DNA from: Rhodospirillales bacterium
GTDB taxonomy: Bacteria; Pseudomonadota; Alphaproteobacteria; BOG-932; Roseiterribacteraceae
Reading direction: 5' to 3'
DNA: 49,805 nt
NCBI GenBank assembly: GCA_028291345.1
Contig: JAQGIF010000390.1
Location: 1-49,805, forward strand
A program made the position numbers and the translations under genes. How positions within the stretch are numbered: the stretch's first letter is position 1; each line of letters opens with the position of its first letter. Below, piece by piece: positions 23,274-34,534 of this stretch. The notes under the pieces were generated by a model, which saw only the letters and a list, made by a program, of their open reading frames with translations, had not been told where the DNA came from and did not search any database.

Positions 23274-25424
23274 TCATTGAACAAGCTCCGCCGCCGCTGG
23301 CGCCGCCATCTTGCCGTCCATATCCATCGCCTCGGCGACCAGTTCGATCAGTTCCTTGACTTGGAATTTTCCTTCAAAACCGGCGGTTTTGACTGCATCT
23401 TCCAACATCGTCATGCATTTCGGGCAATTGACCACCAGCATGTCCAGGCCGGCGATCGTGCCCGCTTCGCGAACACGATTTTCGCCCGGCTTGGTAACGC
23501 CGGGCGGGTCGGGCACCCAGACTCGGCCCCCGCCACCGCCGCAGCAGAAGGAGTTGTCGCGCGAACGCGGCAGCTCGACGAAATCTACCCCGGTGCCGGC
23601 GATAGCCGCGCGCGGCGGATCGTAGCCCTTGTTGAAGCGGCCAAGATGGCAGGGATCGTGATATGTGACCTTATAATCCAGCTTCTTCGACAGGCTGATG
23701 GCCCCGGTATCGATCAATTCCTTCAGCAAAGCGCTCGCGTGATCGATCCGATAGTTTCCACCAAAAGCCGGATATTCGTTTTTCAACGTATTGTAGCTAT
23801 GCGGATCGGTGGTGACGATCCGCTTGAAATCGCACTCAGCCAAGGTCGCGACATTGCCCTCGGCCAGCGTCTGGAACAATCCTTCTTCGCCCACGCGACG
23901 GATATCGTTGCCGGCCGTCGTTTCGGCTTCATAGAGGATGCCGAAATCGATTTCGGCCTCGTGCAGGATCCGAGCGAAGGTCCGGGACACTTTCTGCGAG
24001 CGTGGATCGAAGGATGCGAAATCGCCGAGGAACCACAAGATATCGACCGGCTCCTTACGGGCATCCTTGATTTCGAAGCCAATATCCTTGGCCCAGCGTG
24101 GACGCTTGCGGCGGGACTCGTTGAAGGAATTGCCGGTCTTGTTCACGGCGTCCAGGGTCTTCTGCAGCATCGGGTCCATGTCGCCGGCCTCGACCAACGA
24201 ACGCCGCAACAGATTGATGATCGGCACATGCTCGACCGCGACCGGGCAGATTTCCGTGCAGGCGCCGCACTGGCGGCAGGCCCAGAGGGTTTCCGACCGT
24301 ATCTGGACATTGCCGTCGCCCAGGATCGAGATCGGCGCGGCATGGCCCAGCCCAAGGAAAGACGGGGTCAGTTGCTGGTTGGCGTGCTCGCGCACCGTCA
24401 AGATCAGGTCGCGCGGCGACAGTGGATAGCCCGTCGCATTAGCGGGGCAAGCCTCATGGCATCTGCCACATTTGGTGCAAGCGTCCGCCTGAAGCAGATA
24501 GTGCCGACCAAAATCGCCGATTTCGGTATAGCCGATTTTGGCTTGGTCGAGATCGCCGACCGGCAACCTGCGGACGGCCTCGGGATCGCGCACCAACCAC
24601 GCTCCAATCGCCGTGAAAATATGCTTGGCCTTGGTGTAAGGGATCAAAGCGATGAAGGTCAGCGCCAATAGTCCATGGAACCACCATAGACCGAGCCGGA
24701 GCTTGGCTGCGTCGGCTGCGCTTATACCCAGAATCTTGAGCGCGACCGCCACGGCAGCGCCGGCCGGCGACCACCAGCGATAATCCCAGACCGACGGTTC
24801 GGCCTGCAGCCAGACCAGCCGCGCGCCGGAAAGCACAAACCCCGTGATGCCGATCAGGATCAACGTCCAAAGGAACGCCCAATCTTCGATACGATAGAAG
24901 TCGCGGTTGTAGTCTGGATCGGCTCGTGATCGATCGGGACGGGCATAGTTGAGTTTGGGCGGTTTGATCCAGCCGCGCCGGACCATCATGTAAACCAGCC
25001 CGAGGATCAGCCCGAGCCCGGCGATGTTCAGCACCAATTTAAAGATCAGGTAGAAAGTGCCGTACCAGAAGTTGATCCCGAACGGTCCCAATATGTCGTA
25101 TTGCAGCGTTACCGTCGCGGTGCCGATAAACAGCAGAGCGAAACCATAAAAAATGATCGCATGTACGCCGCCGGCTGCCTGATCGCGGCGCCGGATCGCG
25201 CGATGCGATAAGACGGTTGCTATCGTATCGCCGATACAGTGCCTCGCGACCGCCCACAGATTTTTGTCACGTTTCCCCTTGGCGTATTTCCGGAGCTGGA
25301 TAAAAACGCCCCACAGGAATACCGCGATAGCGACGATCGCCACCCCGTAAAACACCGCAACCATCCAGTGTGGAAAATCCTGGAACAGAATGCGGGTGAT
25401 TTGGTGCGGGGTCTGTTGGGTCAT
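23274..25424 (-). CDS. Membrane iron-sulfur oxidoreductase (DgcB/HdrD-like), ETF:quinone role
   Basis: 716 aa. The N-terminal 260 residues carry about six membrane helices in a NarI-like arrangement (VAVFYGVAIVAIAVFLW, HAIIFYGFALLFIGTATV and others). Then two [4Fe-4S] motifs follow (CTKCGRCHEACP; CRQCGACTEICPVAVEH). The C-terminal half has heterodisulfide-reductase CCG-type cysteines (HDPCHLGRF, FCCGGGGG, NCPKCM). Such proteins pair with EtfAB to pass electrons from flavin dehydrogenases to quinone, as DgcB does with DgcA in dimethylglycine catabolism. Between the TMA dehydrogenase and etfBA genes, it is the likely route to the respiratory chain here, replacing the classical single-chain ETF-QO. 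Confidence 0.88.
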   Translation of the reverse strand: MTQQTPHQITRILFQDFPHWMVAVFYGVAIVAIAVFLWGVFIQLRKYAKGKRDKNLWAVARHCIGDTIATVLSHRAIRRRDQAAGGVHAIIFYGFALLFIGTATVTLQYDILGPFGINFWYGTFYLIFKLVLNIAGLGLILGLVYMMVRRGWIKPPKLNYARPDRSRADPDYNRDFYRIEDWAFLWTLILIGITGFVLSGARLVWLQAEPSVWDYRWWSPAGAAVAVALKILGISAADAAKLRLGLWWFHGLLALTFIALIPYTKAKHIFTAIGAWLVRDPEAVRRLPVGDLDQAKIGYTEIGDFGRHYLLQADACTKCGRCHEACPANATGYPLSPRDLILTVREHANQQLTPSFLGLGHAAPISILGDGNVQIRSETLWACRQCGACTEICPVAVEHVPIINLLRRSLVEAGDMDPMLQKTLDAVNKTGNSFNESRRKRPRWAKDIGFEIKDARKEPVDILWFLGDFASFDPRSQKVSRTFARILHEAEIDFGILYEAETTAGNDIRRVGEEGLFQTLAEGNVATLAECDFKRIVTTDPHSYNTLKNEYPAFGGNYRIDHASALLKELIDTGAISLSKKLDYKVTYHDPCHLGRFNKGYDPPRAAIAGTGVDFVELPRSRDNSFCCGGGGGRVWVPDPPGVTKPGENRVREAGTIAGLDMLVVNCPKCMTMLEDAVKTAGFEGKFQVKELIELVAEAMDMDGKMAAPAAAELVQ

Positions 25425-25532
25425 CGGTGCGACGCGCGACAGGTCGCCGCCACATCTCCACCCTTCACGGCGGAGATGTGGGACAAGCGATGTCTTAACG
25501 GCATTTTTGAGGTCAATAACGTGCCCTAACCC

Positions 25533-27830
<2,298 letters not shown>

Positions 27831-27866
27831 TCACACTACAGCCATGCCGAGAGTTTGGCCAAGTGT

Positions 27867-27899
27867 TGCCTTATAGTCAATAAAGTTTCTTTTAAGGCA
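27867..27899. promoter_or_regulatory. Tandem operator-like sites before the TMA dehydrogenase gene
   Basis: TTCTTTTAAGGCA (27887-27899) and the weaker TGCCTTATAGTCA (27867-27879) are near copies of TTCYTNNNARGAA with 20-bp centre spacing, in the gap between the DUF3445 gene and the TMA dehydrogenase gene. They imply a separate promoter for the dehydrogenase-electron-transfer part of the run. Confidence 0.5.
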
Positions 27900-27923
27900 A
27901 AAATATCGATAGGTCTGGGCTTG

Positions 27924-28985
27924 TCATTCGGGCCCGCATCCGGGTGATGTGGGCGCGCCGTCATCAAAGTGCGACAACCATGCGATGGCATTTTCGCGGA
28001 AACGGGTCAGTCCCTTATAATCGACCAGTTCCGGCGGTAAGGTCTGAAGAACACGATGCAATCGCCGCGCCCATTTCGGGACGGTGGCGATATCCGCGAT
28101 GCTCATAAGATAGCCGCGGATGGAAAACACAATGGCATTCGAGCGCGGCAGTCGCCAGAGACCCTGCAACTCTACCCGAAGATGAACCTTTTCTCCTGCG
28201 TTTTCCGGCGTCACCGTCGTACGGTCCATGCCCCATTTATGGTATTTCTCGGGGCTGGTATCCATGCGCGGGTTGATCGTCATCGTCCAGTTGAGGCGTC
28301 GGACCGGCCTGCCTTGCTGGAGATTGAGAAGGAATTTCAGCGCGCGGTCAAAAACACCGAGTTCGTGCGCGAGCGGGACCGGCCCATGCCACTCCATGAA
28401 ACTCATTCCGATATCGAAATCGAGCGACCAGTCGGCTTGAGCGGTCGCGATTCCCGCATCCATCCACAGATTATTGTGGCGCTGATCGAGCAGACAGAAA
28501 TCGCCCTGACACTGGCGCGTAATATATTCCATTGGCTGATAAGGTAGCGACGCCGCATCGCCGAAGAGAAAATGCTGATCGATGCCGAGCGGCCGGTTAA
28601 TCCAATGCCAACGGTCGCCGTCGCGTTCCAGGGTGAAATGCTCGGGGTAATCCTGTGACATCGCAGTCATTAAAAGTTCCAGTAGATCCCATTGCGCCAG
28701 CATCATGTGCGGGAGCGCCTGACAGCGAAGCGGATCCTCCTTGAGCACCAGAGCCCGTTCTTCCATTTCCGCAACATAATGCTCGTCGACATCGATGGCG
28801 AATTCGGTGGCCGAACCCACGGGCCCTTTCACATGGGGTTCGATATTGACGGCATACATGTATGTGTCTTCGTGGAACGGGAATGGAAAATGCCGAATCC
28901 CTTCCGAGCTGTTCGAAAACGTGAAGTCGTCTCGGAAAGTTTCTGTCTTGAAGACGAGGCCCATCGGCTTCTCCATTCCCTGCAT
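27924..28985 (-). CDS. Haem (PAS-fold, DUF3445) catalytic subunit of dimethylamine monooxygenase
   Basis: About 353 aa from 28985; ATGs at 28976 and 28964 are also possible, the last with GGAG upstream. A long upstream extension in the same frame is read-through of the reductase gene and not real. DUF3445 (haem-dependent oxidative N-demethylase) features: RHFPFPFHEDTYMY, the mid-region LTLERDGDRWHWINRPLG-type segment beginning HFTLERDGDRWHWINRP, QCQGDFCLLDQ, and R(R)LNWTMTINPRMD. The family is the haem-PAS alpha subunit of the four-part enzyme known from Pseudomonas mendocina, converting dimethylamine to methylamine plus formaldehyde. Subunit letters differ between reports, so I leave the symbol empty. 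Last of the four dmm-type genes. Confidence 0.85.
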   Translation of the reverse strand: MQGMEKPMGLVFKTETFRDDFTFSNSSEGIRHFPFPFHEDTYMYAVNIEPHVKGPVGSATEFAIDVDEHYVAEMEERALVLKEDPLRCQALPHMMLAQWDLLELLMTAMSQDYPEHFTLERDGDRWHWINRPLGIDQHFLFGDAASLPYQPMEYITRQCQGDFCLLDQRHNNLWMDAGIATAQADWSLDFDIGMSFMEWHGPVPLAHELGVFDRALKFLLNLQQGRPVRRLNWTMTINPRMDTSPEKYHKWGMDRTTVTPENAGEKVHLRVELQGLWRLPRSNAIVFSIRGYLMSIADIATVPKWARRLHRVLQTLPPELVDYKGLTRFRENAIAWLSHFDDGAPTSPGCGPE

Positions 28986-29011
28986 TTTGGCCGAGCGGTC
29001 GTTCGATCGAT

Positions 29012-29974
29012 TTAAAGATCCAGTCCCAACTCTCGGCCAATGAATCGCGAAACACAGATCATGATCTTCCGGCCGCTGCTTTTTTCTTCGACCGTCAAAT
29101 AATGATCCATGTGATCCAACTCGCCGTCTGCCGAAAGAACCGCAGTCTCGCACTGCCCGCAGGCGCCGCCCCGGCATAGATAGGGGGCATCGACACCAGC
29201 AGCCTCGACCGCCTCCAGAATGCTTTCATGCCTGCCAACCGTGACGGTGAGTCCGCTCCGCAAAAGCCTGACATCGAATCGCGCACCGCCGGTGGGCGCC
29301 AGGAATCTCTCCGAGTGCAGGCTCTCGTTCGGCCATCCGGCTTCGCGGGCGGCGGCCAGAATCGCCTCGATCATACGCGTCGGTCCGCAAACATAGAGAT
29401 GGGTGCCCAGCGGCTGATGATCGAGCAGCGATCCCAGCGGCAGTGTCTCGCCGATATCGCTGCGATACAGGTGAACCCGGCGGCCGAACCGGGCCATCAG
29501 AGTTCTGGCGTAAGCCCCGCAATCGTCGCTGCGCATACGATAATGCAGTTCGAATGGCTGCCCCTGGAGATCCAACTGTTCCGCCATGGCAATGAACGGC
29601 GTTATGCCGATGCCGCCTGCGATCAGAATATGCTTCCGCCCGCGTTGATCGACTGGAAAGAGATTGATCGGATGACTGATCGTCAGTGCAGAGCCGACAT
29701 TTAATCCGTTATGCATGAAATGTGAACCGCCTCGCGAGAGTTCGGTCTTGAGCACCGTGATGTGATAGCTCTCCCCTTGTGCGGGCGAACCCATCAACGA
29801 ATAGGGATTGCGGTAGGTATGGGCGCCGTCCTGCATGGTGACGACGACATGCGATCCCCCGGAGAACAGCGGCATCTGCACACCGGATTCCGGTTCCAGA
29901 CGGAAGCGCTTTATATTGCGCGCGACCGTGTCGATCGCGCCGACCCGAACCGGAATTTGTACGCCGCCGCTCAT
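29012..29974 (-). CDS. Flavin and [2Fe-2S] reductase subunit of dimethylamine monooxygenase
   Basis: 320 aa from the ATG at 29974, which overlaps the stop of the DmmA-like gene (ATGA); the open frame continues upstream but only as overlap. Oxygenase-reductase architecture of the phthalate-dioxygenase-reductase type: flavin-binding domain (TYRNPYSLMGSP), NAD-binding domain (HILIAGGIGITPFIAMAEQL; LYVCGPTRMIEAI), and C-terminal plant-type ferredoxin with CRGGACGQCETAVL and a distal MICVSR Cys. It feeds electrons from NAD(P)H to the haem subunit. Tight coupling on both sides fits a complex. Confidence 0.9.
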   Translation of the reverse strand: MSGGVQIPVRVGAIDTVARNIKRFRLEPESGVQMPLFSGGSHVVVTMQDGAHTYRNPYSLMGSPAQGESYHITVLKTELSRGGSHFMHNGLNVGSALTISHPINLFPVDQRGRKHILIAGGIGITPFIAMAEQLDLQGQPFELHYRMRSDDCGAYARTLMARFGRRVHLYRSDIGETLPLGSLLDHQPLGTHLYVCGPTRMIEAILAAAREAGWPNESLHSERFLAPTGGARFDVRLLRSGLTVTVGRHESILEAVEAAGVDAPYLCRGGACGQCETAVLSADGELDHMDHYLTVEEKSSGRKIMICVSRFIGRELGLDL

Positions 29975-30576
29975 GGGAACATCTGTTCCGATGCCGGCAG
30001 CGAACCCGGCTCTTCCGCGTCGGCTGAAACCCCCATGAACGCCCCAAGCCGGCGCGAATAATGGTCGCGAACCAGCAGATTGACCCCGCAATGCGCACAT
30101 GTCGCGACGTTCGTGGTCACGTTTTCGATAATGCCTTTACAATGGGTACATTGGACGCGGCGGGCCAAAGAGCCGCGGTGTTCAGTGATAATCGAGTGGT
30201 GATCGACTCCATGCGACAGGCCCAGCTGGATCACCTGTCCGATAAACCCTTCGGTCCCGGACGCGTAGAGACGGGTTCCCATGCTGGCTGTCGTCAAAAC
30301 TCCATTCAACCGAAAGAGCAGTGTCTGAATCGTTGGAAACTGATGACAATAGTCCGCGTTGAGCGTCCGAAGACGGTCCAGATGGCTTTGGCCGGCGGAG
30401 GCGCCGCCCGCATACAGTATCGTGACCCGCGAAAGGACGTCGGCGGAGACAGCGCGCAGGCAGTCAAGGACGGCAAGCGCGCCCTCACCTTCCGCCGCCA
30501 CGAGATGACGCTTGGCATAGAGGTCGAGCGCAAGCTGACCATAGACTGGCCGACTCTTGATTCCCGAAACAAGCAT
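29971..30576 (-). CDS. dmmA: DmmA-like zinc-binding subunit of dimethylamine monooxygenase
   Basis: 201 aa. The N-terminal part has VLDCLRAVSADVLSRVTILYAG and resembles a reductase-like Rossmann remnant. The C-terminal DmmA-like domain is distinctive: QCTHCKGIIENVTTN, CAHCGVNLLVRDHYSRRL, GAFMGV, with two CxxC pairs suited to zinc or iron. Good ribosome site (AGGAACGAGAG). Second gene of the four-gene monooxygenase unit, overlapping the reductase by 4 bp. Confidence 0.85.
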   Translation of the reverse strand: MLVSGIKSRPVYGQLALDLYAKRHLVAAEGEGALAVLDCLRAVSADVLSRVTILYAGGASAGQSHLDRLRTLNADYCHQFPTIQTLLFRLNGVLTTASMGTRLYASGTEGFIGQVIQLGLSHGVDHHSIITEHRGSLARRVQCTHCKGIIENVTTNVATCAHCGVNLLVRDHYSRRLGAFMGVSADAEEPGSLPASEQMFP

Positions 30577-30634
30577 AAATCTCTCGTTCCTGCCGACGTG
30601 ACAGACCGATTACTCTATCCGCCAATACGCTGCA

Positions 30635-31768
30635 TCAACCAGATGCCGTCCGCTTCTTCTTGTCGGGATCATCGAATGGCAGGCTGTGCGCGATCGCGGG
30701 ACCGTTAACCTTCTCGCCTTTAACTTCGAGCGATTTGCCGTGGATAGCCGCATCGACGTCGAAACGGGCAATGGCCATGGTCTTGTCCGTGAGCGACGAG
30801 TACATCGCCTGCGTGATGACTCCGACCTGTTTACCGTCGGCGTAAAGTGCGGCGCCGTTTTCGGGCGGCGTGCGCCCCTCGATCAGCACGCCGAATATCT
30901 TGAAGCGTTCCTTTCCCTTCAGCCTGTAATGCTGTTCAGCGCCCCTGAAACCGGTCTTGCGTGGACTGACCGTGAAGTCCAGCCCGAGCTCCCAGAGAGT
31001 GTCGCCAGGAAAATCCTTCTCGAACGGGTACGTTTGCGAATTGTCGTAAGGATAAAACAGCAGATAGCTTTCCACTCGCAGCATATCCAGAGTAGCGAAG
31101 GCGCAGGGAATAATTCCCATCTCTTTGCCTTCGGACAGGACCGTATCCCAGATCAATCCGGCATCCTCGCCCTTGCAAAAAATCTCGTAGCCGCGTTCGC
31201 CGGTATATCCGGTGCGCGAGATTGTCACTGACTTCCCGAACAGGGTCGCGGGCATGTGATGAAAATATTTTAGGCCTCGAATACCGGGAACATGCTTGGA
31301 AAGGAAATCGACCGCCAGAGGGCCCTGGAGAGACAAATCATGGAGATCGTCATCGAACAGGATTGAAGCATTGCGACCAACGATCGCGCTGGCAAAGGTT
31401 TCATGACCTGCGCCGCTACCATGCACGACCATCCAGGAATTCGGCCCCGTACGATAAAGGATGCAATCCTCGATGAAGTTTCCGGCATCGTTGAGCAACG
31501 ACGCATAGGCGGACTTGCCGGGGTAGATTTTGCTGACGTCGCGCGTCGTCGCATAATCTAGAACGGCAGACGCGTGCGGACCGACGATGTGCAACTTTTT
31601 CAGGCCCGAAACATCCATCAGACCAGCCTTGGTCCGGATAGCCGCATGATCGAGTGCGATGTCATGGTCATAGGTCCAGGCGGACCCCATCCCGTTCCAA
31701 TCCTCGAGCTTGGAACCGAGCGCACGATGGCGATCAGCCAACGCCGATGTTCTCCAAGATATTGTCAT
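30635..31768 (-). CDS. GcvT-family THF-binding subunit of dimethylamine monooxygenase
   Basis: 377 aa. Aminomethyltransferase fold: ALDHAAIRTKAGLMDVSGLKKL, LSLQGPLAVDFL, TGYTGERGYEIFC (the folate-site motif), and a C-terminal barrel beginning GVLIEGRTPPENGA. First gene of the dmm-type unit. In the haem N-demethylase complex this subunit takes the released methyl carbon as methylene-tetrahydrofolate, avoiding free formaldehyde, which fits the downstream FolD and PurU in the window. Alternative reading: a dimethylglycine- or DMSP-type demethylase; the adjacent DmmA, reductase and DUF3445 genes make that unlikely. Confidence 0.85.
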   Translation of the reverse strand: MTISWRTSALADRHRALGSKLEDWNGMGSAWTYDHDIALDHAAIRTKAGLMDVSGLKKLHIVGPHASAVLDYATTRDVSKIYPGKSAYASLLNDAGNFIEDCILYRTGPNSWMVVHGSGAGHETFASAIVGRNASILFDDDLHDLSLQGPLAVDFLSKHVPGIRGLKYFHHMPATLFGKSVTISRTGYTGERGYEIFCKGEDAGLIWDTVLSEGKEMGIIPCAFATLDMLRVESYLLFYPYDNSQTYPFEKDFPGDTLWELGLDFTVSPRKTGFRGAEQHYRLKGKERFKIFGVLIEGRTPPENGAALYADGKQVGVITQAMYSSLTDKTMAIARFDVDAAIHGKSLEVKGEKVNGPAIAHSLPFDDPDKKKRTASG

Positions 31769-31918
31769 TCTCGCTCTCTTCGACGTTCAAGTGAGTGTTG
31801 ATTTGTTTCCTCACTGTAATCAAAATTTCGTCTAACGCAACTCTTATGGACGCAAATACAGGGAGCGATCGAAGGCCGAGCGGCCCAACGATCATCGTCG
31901 GCTCGCAACGTTGAATTT

Positions 31919-31963
31919 CGCTGGGCCAGCGCCAAATCAGCATTGAATGTTACAAAAACATTC
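31919..31963. promoter_or_regulatory. Two inverted repeats in the dmm / XRE-cupin divergent region
   Basis: CGCTGGGCCAGCG (31919-31931) and GAATGTTACAAAAACATTC (31945-31963; 7-bp arms, 5-bp spacer) are perfect inverted repeats 47-91 bp before the regulator start. Neither resembles TTCYTNNNARGAA. They may be control sites for the regulator or the divergent dmm unit. Confidence 0.4.
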
Positions 31964-32009
31964 CAACTGATCGCTACGCACCATATCCACTGCCAATAAT
32001 AAGGGGTTA

Positions 32010-32765
32010 ATGTCTTCAATTAACATCGATGGGCGCCATCGCCCGACGGAGGAACGAGTGTCCAATTCGAAGACCGAGAAAAAGACCCGCCTCACCACTG
32101 ACGAGATTGTGAAAACCTGGCCGGAACTGTCCGTGGCCGCAGCCGATGCCGCCGATCCGCTGAAGACGGTTTCCGGTGCTCCCAGCAATAACGAAGAACG
32201 CACCTTGGAGCAGGCTATTGGTATTCAGATCAGGCTGTTTCGCAAACATTACGGCTTAACCGTCGCCGAACTGTCGGGCGCCGCCGGCATCTCCACCGGA
32301 ATGCTGTCCAAAATCGAGAACGGCCAAATTTCGCCATCGTTGACCACTCTGCAGATCCTGGCAAAGGCGCTCAACTTGCCGATGACCTCTCTCTTCGCTT
32401 CATTCGAGGAAAAGCGGGATTGCTCCTATGTCGTCGGCGGCCAGGGCGTATTGATCGAGCGGCGCGGTACGAAGGTAGGACACCAATATCGCCTGTTGGG
32501 GCATTCCCTCGCTGGGGAGGTTGTGGTGGAACCTTACCTCATCACCCTGACCGAAGACGCAGCACCCTACACCGCCTTCCAGCATGACGGGAACGAGTTC
32601 ATTTACATGCTGACCGGCGAAGTCATCTACGCCCATGCCGACCAGACCTATCACCTGCGTCCAGGCGACGCACTGCTGTTCGATTCCGGCGCACCGCACG
32701 GCCCGAAGACTTTGATCACCGTGCCGATGACGTATTTGTCGATCATCACCTACGTTCGCACCTGA
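32010..32765 (+). CDS. XRE-type HTH regulator with C-terminal cupin domain
   Basis: 251 aa from the ATG at 32010 (AAGGGG upstream); a GTG at 32058 with GGAGG 5 nt upstream would give 235 aa and is equally credible. After a disordered N-terminus the HTH spans about 68-125 (LFRKHYGLTVAELSGAAG, ISTGMLSKIENGQISPSL). The cupin follows from about 175 (QHDGNEFIYMLTGEV, YHLRPGDALLFDSGAPHGP). Such regulators control amine, polyamine and amino-acid degradation, sensing a small ligand in the cupin. It stands between the two methylamine units and is the only such dimeric HTH repressor here, so it is my candidate for the repeated operator. Confidence 0.88.
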   Translation: MSSINIDGRHRPTEERVSNSKTEKKTRLTTDEIVKTWPELSVAAADAADPLKTVSGAPSNNEERTLEQAIGIQIRLFRKHYGLTVAELSGAAGISTGMLSKIENGQISPSLTTLQILAKALNLPMTSLFASFEEKRDCSYVVGGQGVLIERRGTKVGHQYRLLGHSLAGEVVVEPYLITLTEDAAPYTAFQHDGNEFIYMLTGEVIYAHADQTYHLRPGDALLFDSGAPHGPKTLITVPMTYLSIITYVRT

Positions 32766-32796
32766 AGTTGTAAGCCAATCGAATAGCAAATCGTGT

Positions 32797-32829
32797 TTCC
32801 TTAAGAGAAATTTTCTTTCCCTATAGTTG
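32797..32829. promoter_or_regulatory. Tandem operator-like sites at the mgs promoter
   Basis: TTCCTTAAGAGAA (32797-32809) is a one-mismatch copy of TTCYTNNNARGAA. A decayed partner TTCCCTATAGTTG (32817-32829) lies 20 bp on and overlaps the -35 of the mgs promoter. This placement suits either a class II type activator or a repressor. Confidence 0.5.
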
Positions 32830-32855
32830 ACACGCTTTCACGTCGTGGCTAGGCT
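32827..32855 (+). promoter_or_regulatory. Probable sigma-70 promoter of the mgs-gmaS-mgd unit
   Basis: TTGACA (32827-32832), a 17-bp spacer, then TAGGCT (32850-32855), 35 bp before the mgsA start codon. The consensus -35 and weak -10 suit regulated expression. Confidence 0.5.
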
Positions 32856-32890
32856 GAAACTCACGTTAAAACGCTGAGTGCAGGCGGACC

Positions 32891-33790
32891 ATGTGTGGCA
32901 TCGTTGGATTGTTTCTGAAGGATAAAACGCTCGAACCCGAGCTGGGAGCCATGCTTTCCCGGATGCTCGGCGTGATGAACGATCGCGGCCCGGATTCTGC
33001 TGGTTTCGCCGTTTATGGCGCTGGACAGCAGGGAGTGATCAAAGCCACTTTGCGGGCCCCGGCGGGTATCGACTTCGAAGCGTTGAGTGAAGAACTGGCG
33101 AGGGTAACCGGCGAATTCGTTCGGATCGTTGCGCATGACACTCACGGCGTCATTGCCGTACCCGCCGACCGCTGGCCGAGCGTGCGATCTTCGATCAAGG
33201 AGATCGCACCCGAGCTTACCATCGTGGGGGAAGGCAACCGCATGGAGCTCTTCAAAGAGGTCGGCCTGCCCTCGGAAGTATCGAAGCGGTTCGGGCTCGT
33301 TAAGATGACCGGAACACATGGCATCGGCCACACGCGCATGGCGACTGAAAGCGCCGTTACTACCAATGGCGCCCATCCGTTCTCGACAGGCATCGACCAG
33401 TGCCTAGTGCATAACGGCTCTCTGTCGAATCACAATGCGGTGCGCCGTGAATTGCAGCGCAACGGCGTAACGTTCGAGACCGACAATGATTCCGAGGTCG
33501 CCGCAGCCTATCTCAGCCAGTGCATGCATGAAGGCGACTCGCTCGCTCGCTCGCTCGAACGGTCGCTGGATGACCTCGATGGCTTTTATACTTTCGTGGT
33601 CGGCACGAGGAACGGCTTCGGCGTATTGCGCGATCCGATCGCCTGCAAGCCTGCCGTGCTGGCTGAAACCGATCGCTATGTCGCCTTCGGATCGGAATAT
33701 CGCGTACTTGTCGATCTTCCCGGCATAGAGCAGGCGCGCGTCTGGGAGCCGGAACCCAGCCAGGTCTATTTCTGGGGGCACAACGAGTGA
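32891..33790 (+). CDS. mgsA: N-methylglutamate synthase subunit A (class II glutamine amidotransferase)
   Basis: 299 aa. It begins MCGIVGLF, so Cys2 becomes the N-terminal nucleophile after Met removal. Other class II landmarks: NDRGPDSAGFAVYG, GIGHTRMATES, VHNGSLSNH and ETDNDSEV. In N-methylglutamate synthase this domain corresponds to the amidotransferase part of glutamate synthase and works with the B and C subunits to move the methylamine unit from gamma-glutamylmethylamide, giving N-methylglutamate. First gene of a long plus-strand unit, with an AGGCGG ribosome site. Confidence 0.92.
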   Translation: MCGIVGLFLKDKTLEPELGAMLSRMLGVMNDRGPDSAGFAVYGAGQQGVIKATLRAPAGIDFEALSEELARVTGEFVRIVAHDTHGVIAVPADRWPSVRSSIKEIAPELTIVGEGNRMELFKEVGLPSEVSKRFGLVKMTGTHGIGHTRMATESAVTTNGAHPFSTGIDQCLVHNGSLSNHNAVRRELQRNGVTFETDNDSEVAAAYLSQCMHEGDSLARSLERSLDDLDGFYTFVVGTRNGFGVLRDPIACKPAVLAETDRYVAFGSEYRVLVDLPGIEQARVWEPEPSQVYFWGHNE

Positions 33791-34524
33791 ACCTCAGCAG
33801 CAATACATCCACCTCCGGCCTCGACCTCGCGCCTCCCAGCGTTATCGACCTCGAACACGAAACAGTGCGCGGTCTGAATGCGAAGATGCATGGATTAAGC
33901 CACGGTACGAACCACGGGTGCTGGCGAATCCTCAATCCACGCGGCCGACATGCGATCGTGGCCGGGCTGGACGCCCCTGTAATGGTCGATATCGCCGGGA
34001 ACGTCGGCTATTACTGCGCGGGCATGAACAAGCAGGCCCATGTCGTCGTGCATGGCAATGCCGGCGTCGGCGTCGCCGAAAACATGATGTCAGGATTTGT
34101 CCACGTGAAAGGCGACGCGAGCCAGGCCGCGGGCGCGACCGCTCATGGCGGTACATTGATTATCGATGGAAACGCCACGGCACGATGCGGCATATCGATG
34201 AAAGGCATCGATATTATCGTCAAAGGGTCGATCGGCCACATGTCGGCCTTCATGGGTCAAGCCGGAACGCTAACCGTGCTAGGCGATGCCGGCGAGGCTT
34301 TGGGCGACTCTATTTATGAAGCACATCTCTATGTGCGTGGAACGGTGACGAGCCTTGGGGCCGATTGCGTCATCAAAGCATTGCGAGACAAACACAAGGC
34401 CGAGCTTTTTGAGAAGCTGAAAGCCGCGGGCGTCGATGGGCAGGTCGATATCTCCGATTTCAAACGCTACGGCTCCGCCCGTACGCTTTATCATTTTCAC
34501 ATCGACAACGCGTCGAACTATTGA
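33787..34524 (+). CDS. mgsB: N-methylglutamate synthase subunit B (GXGXG domain)
   Basis: 245 aa, starting at GTG overlapping the mgsA stop (GTGA). It is the beta-helical GXGXG domain found at the C-terminus of glutamate synthase alpha chain: GLSHGTNHGCWRILNP, IAGNVGYYCAGMNKQ, GNAGVGVAENMMSG, GSIGHMSAFMGQAGTL. Structural subunit linking amidotransferase and FMN synthase parts. No cofactor of its own. Confidence 0.9.
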   Translation: MNLSSNTSTSGLDLAPPSVIDLEHETVRGLNAKMHGLSHGTNHGCWRILNPRGRHAIVAGLDAPVMVDIAGNVGYYCAGMNKQAHVVVHGNAGVGVAENMMSGFVHVKGDASQAAGATAHGGTLIIDGNATARCGISMKGIDIIVKGSIGHMSAFMGQAGTLTVLGDAGEALGDSIYEAHLYVRGTVTSLGADCVIKALRDKHKAELFEKLKAAGVDGQVDISDFKRYGSARTLYHFHIDNASNY

Positions 34525-34534
34525 GGCGCGGGCA

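Noticed and set aside
22938-24671. 577-codon open frame on the plus strand
   Set aside because: It is fully antisense to the well-supported iron-sulfur oxidoreductase and etfB genes, has no recognisable motif, and is explained by third-position GC bias.
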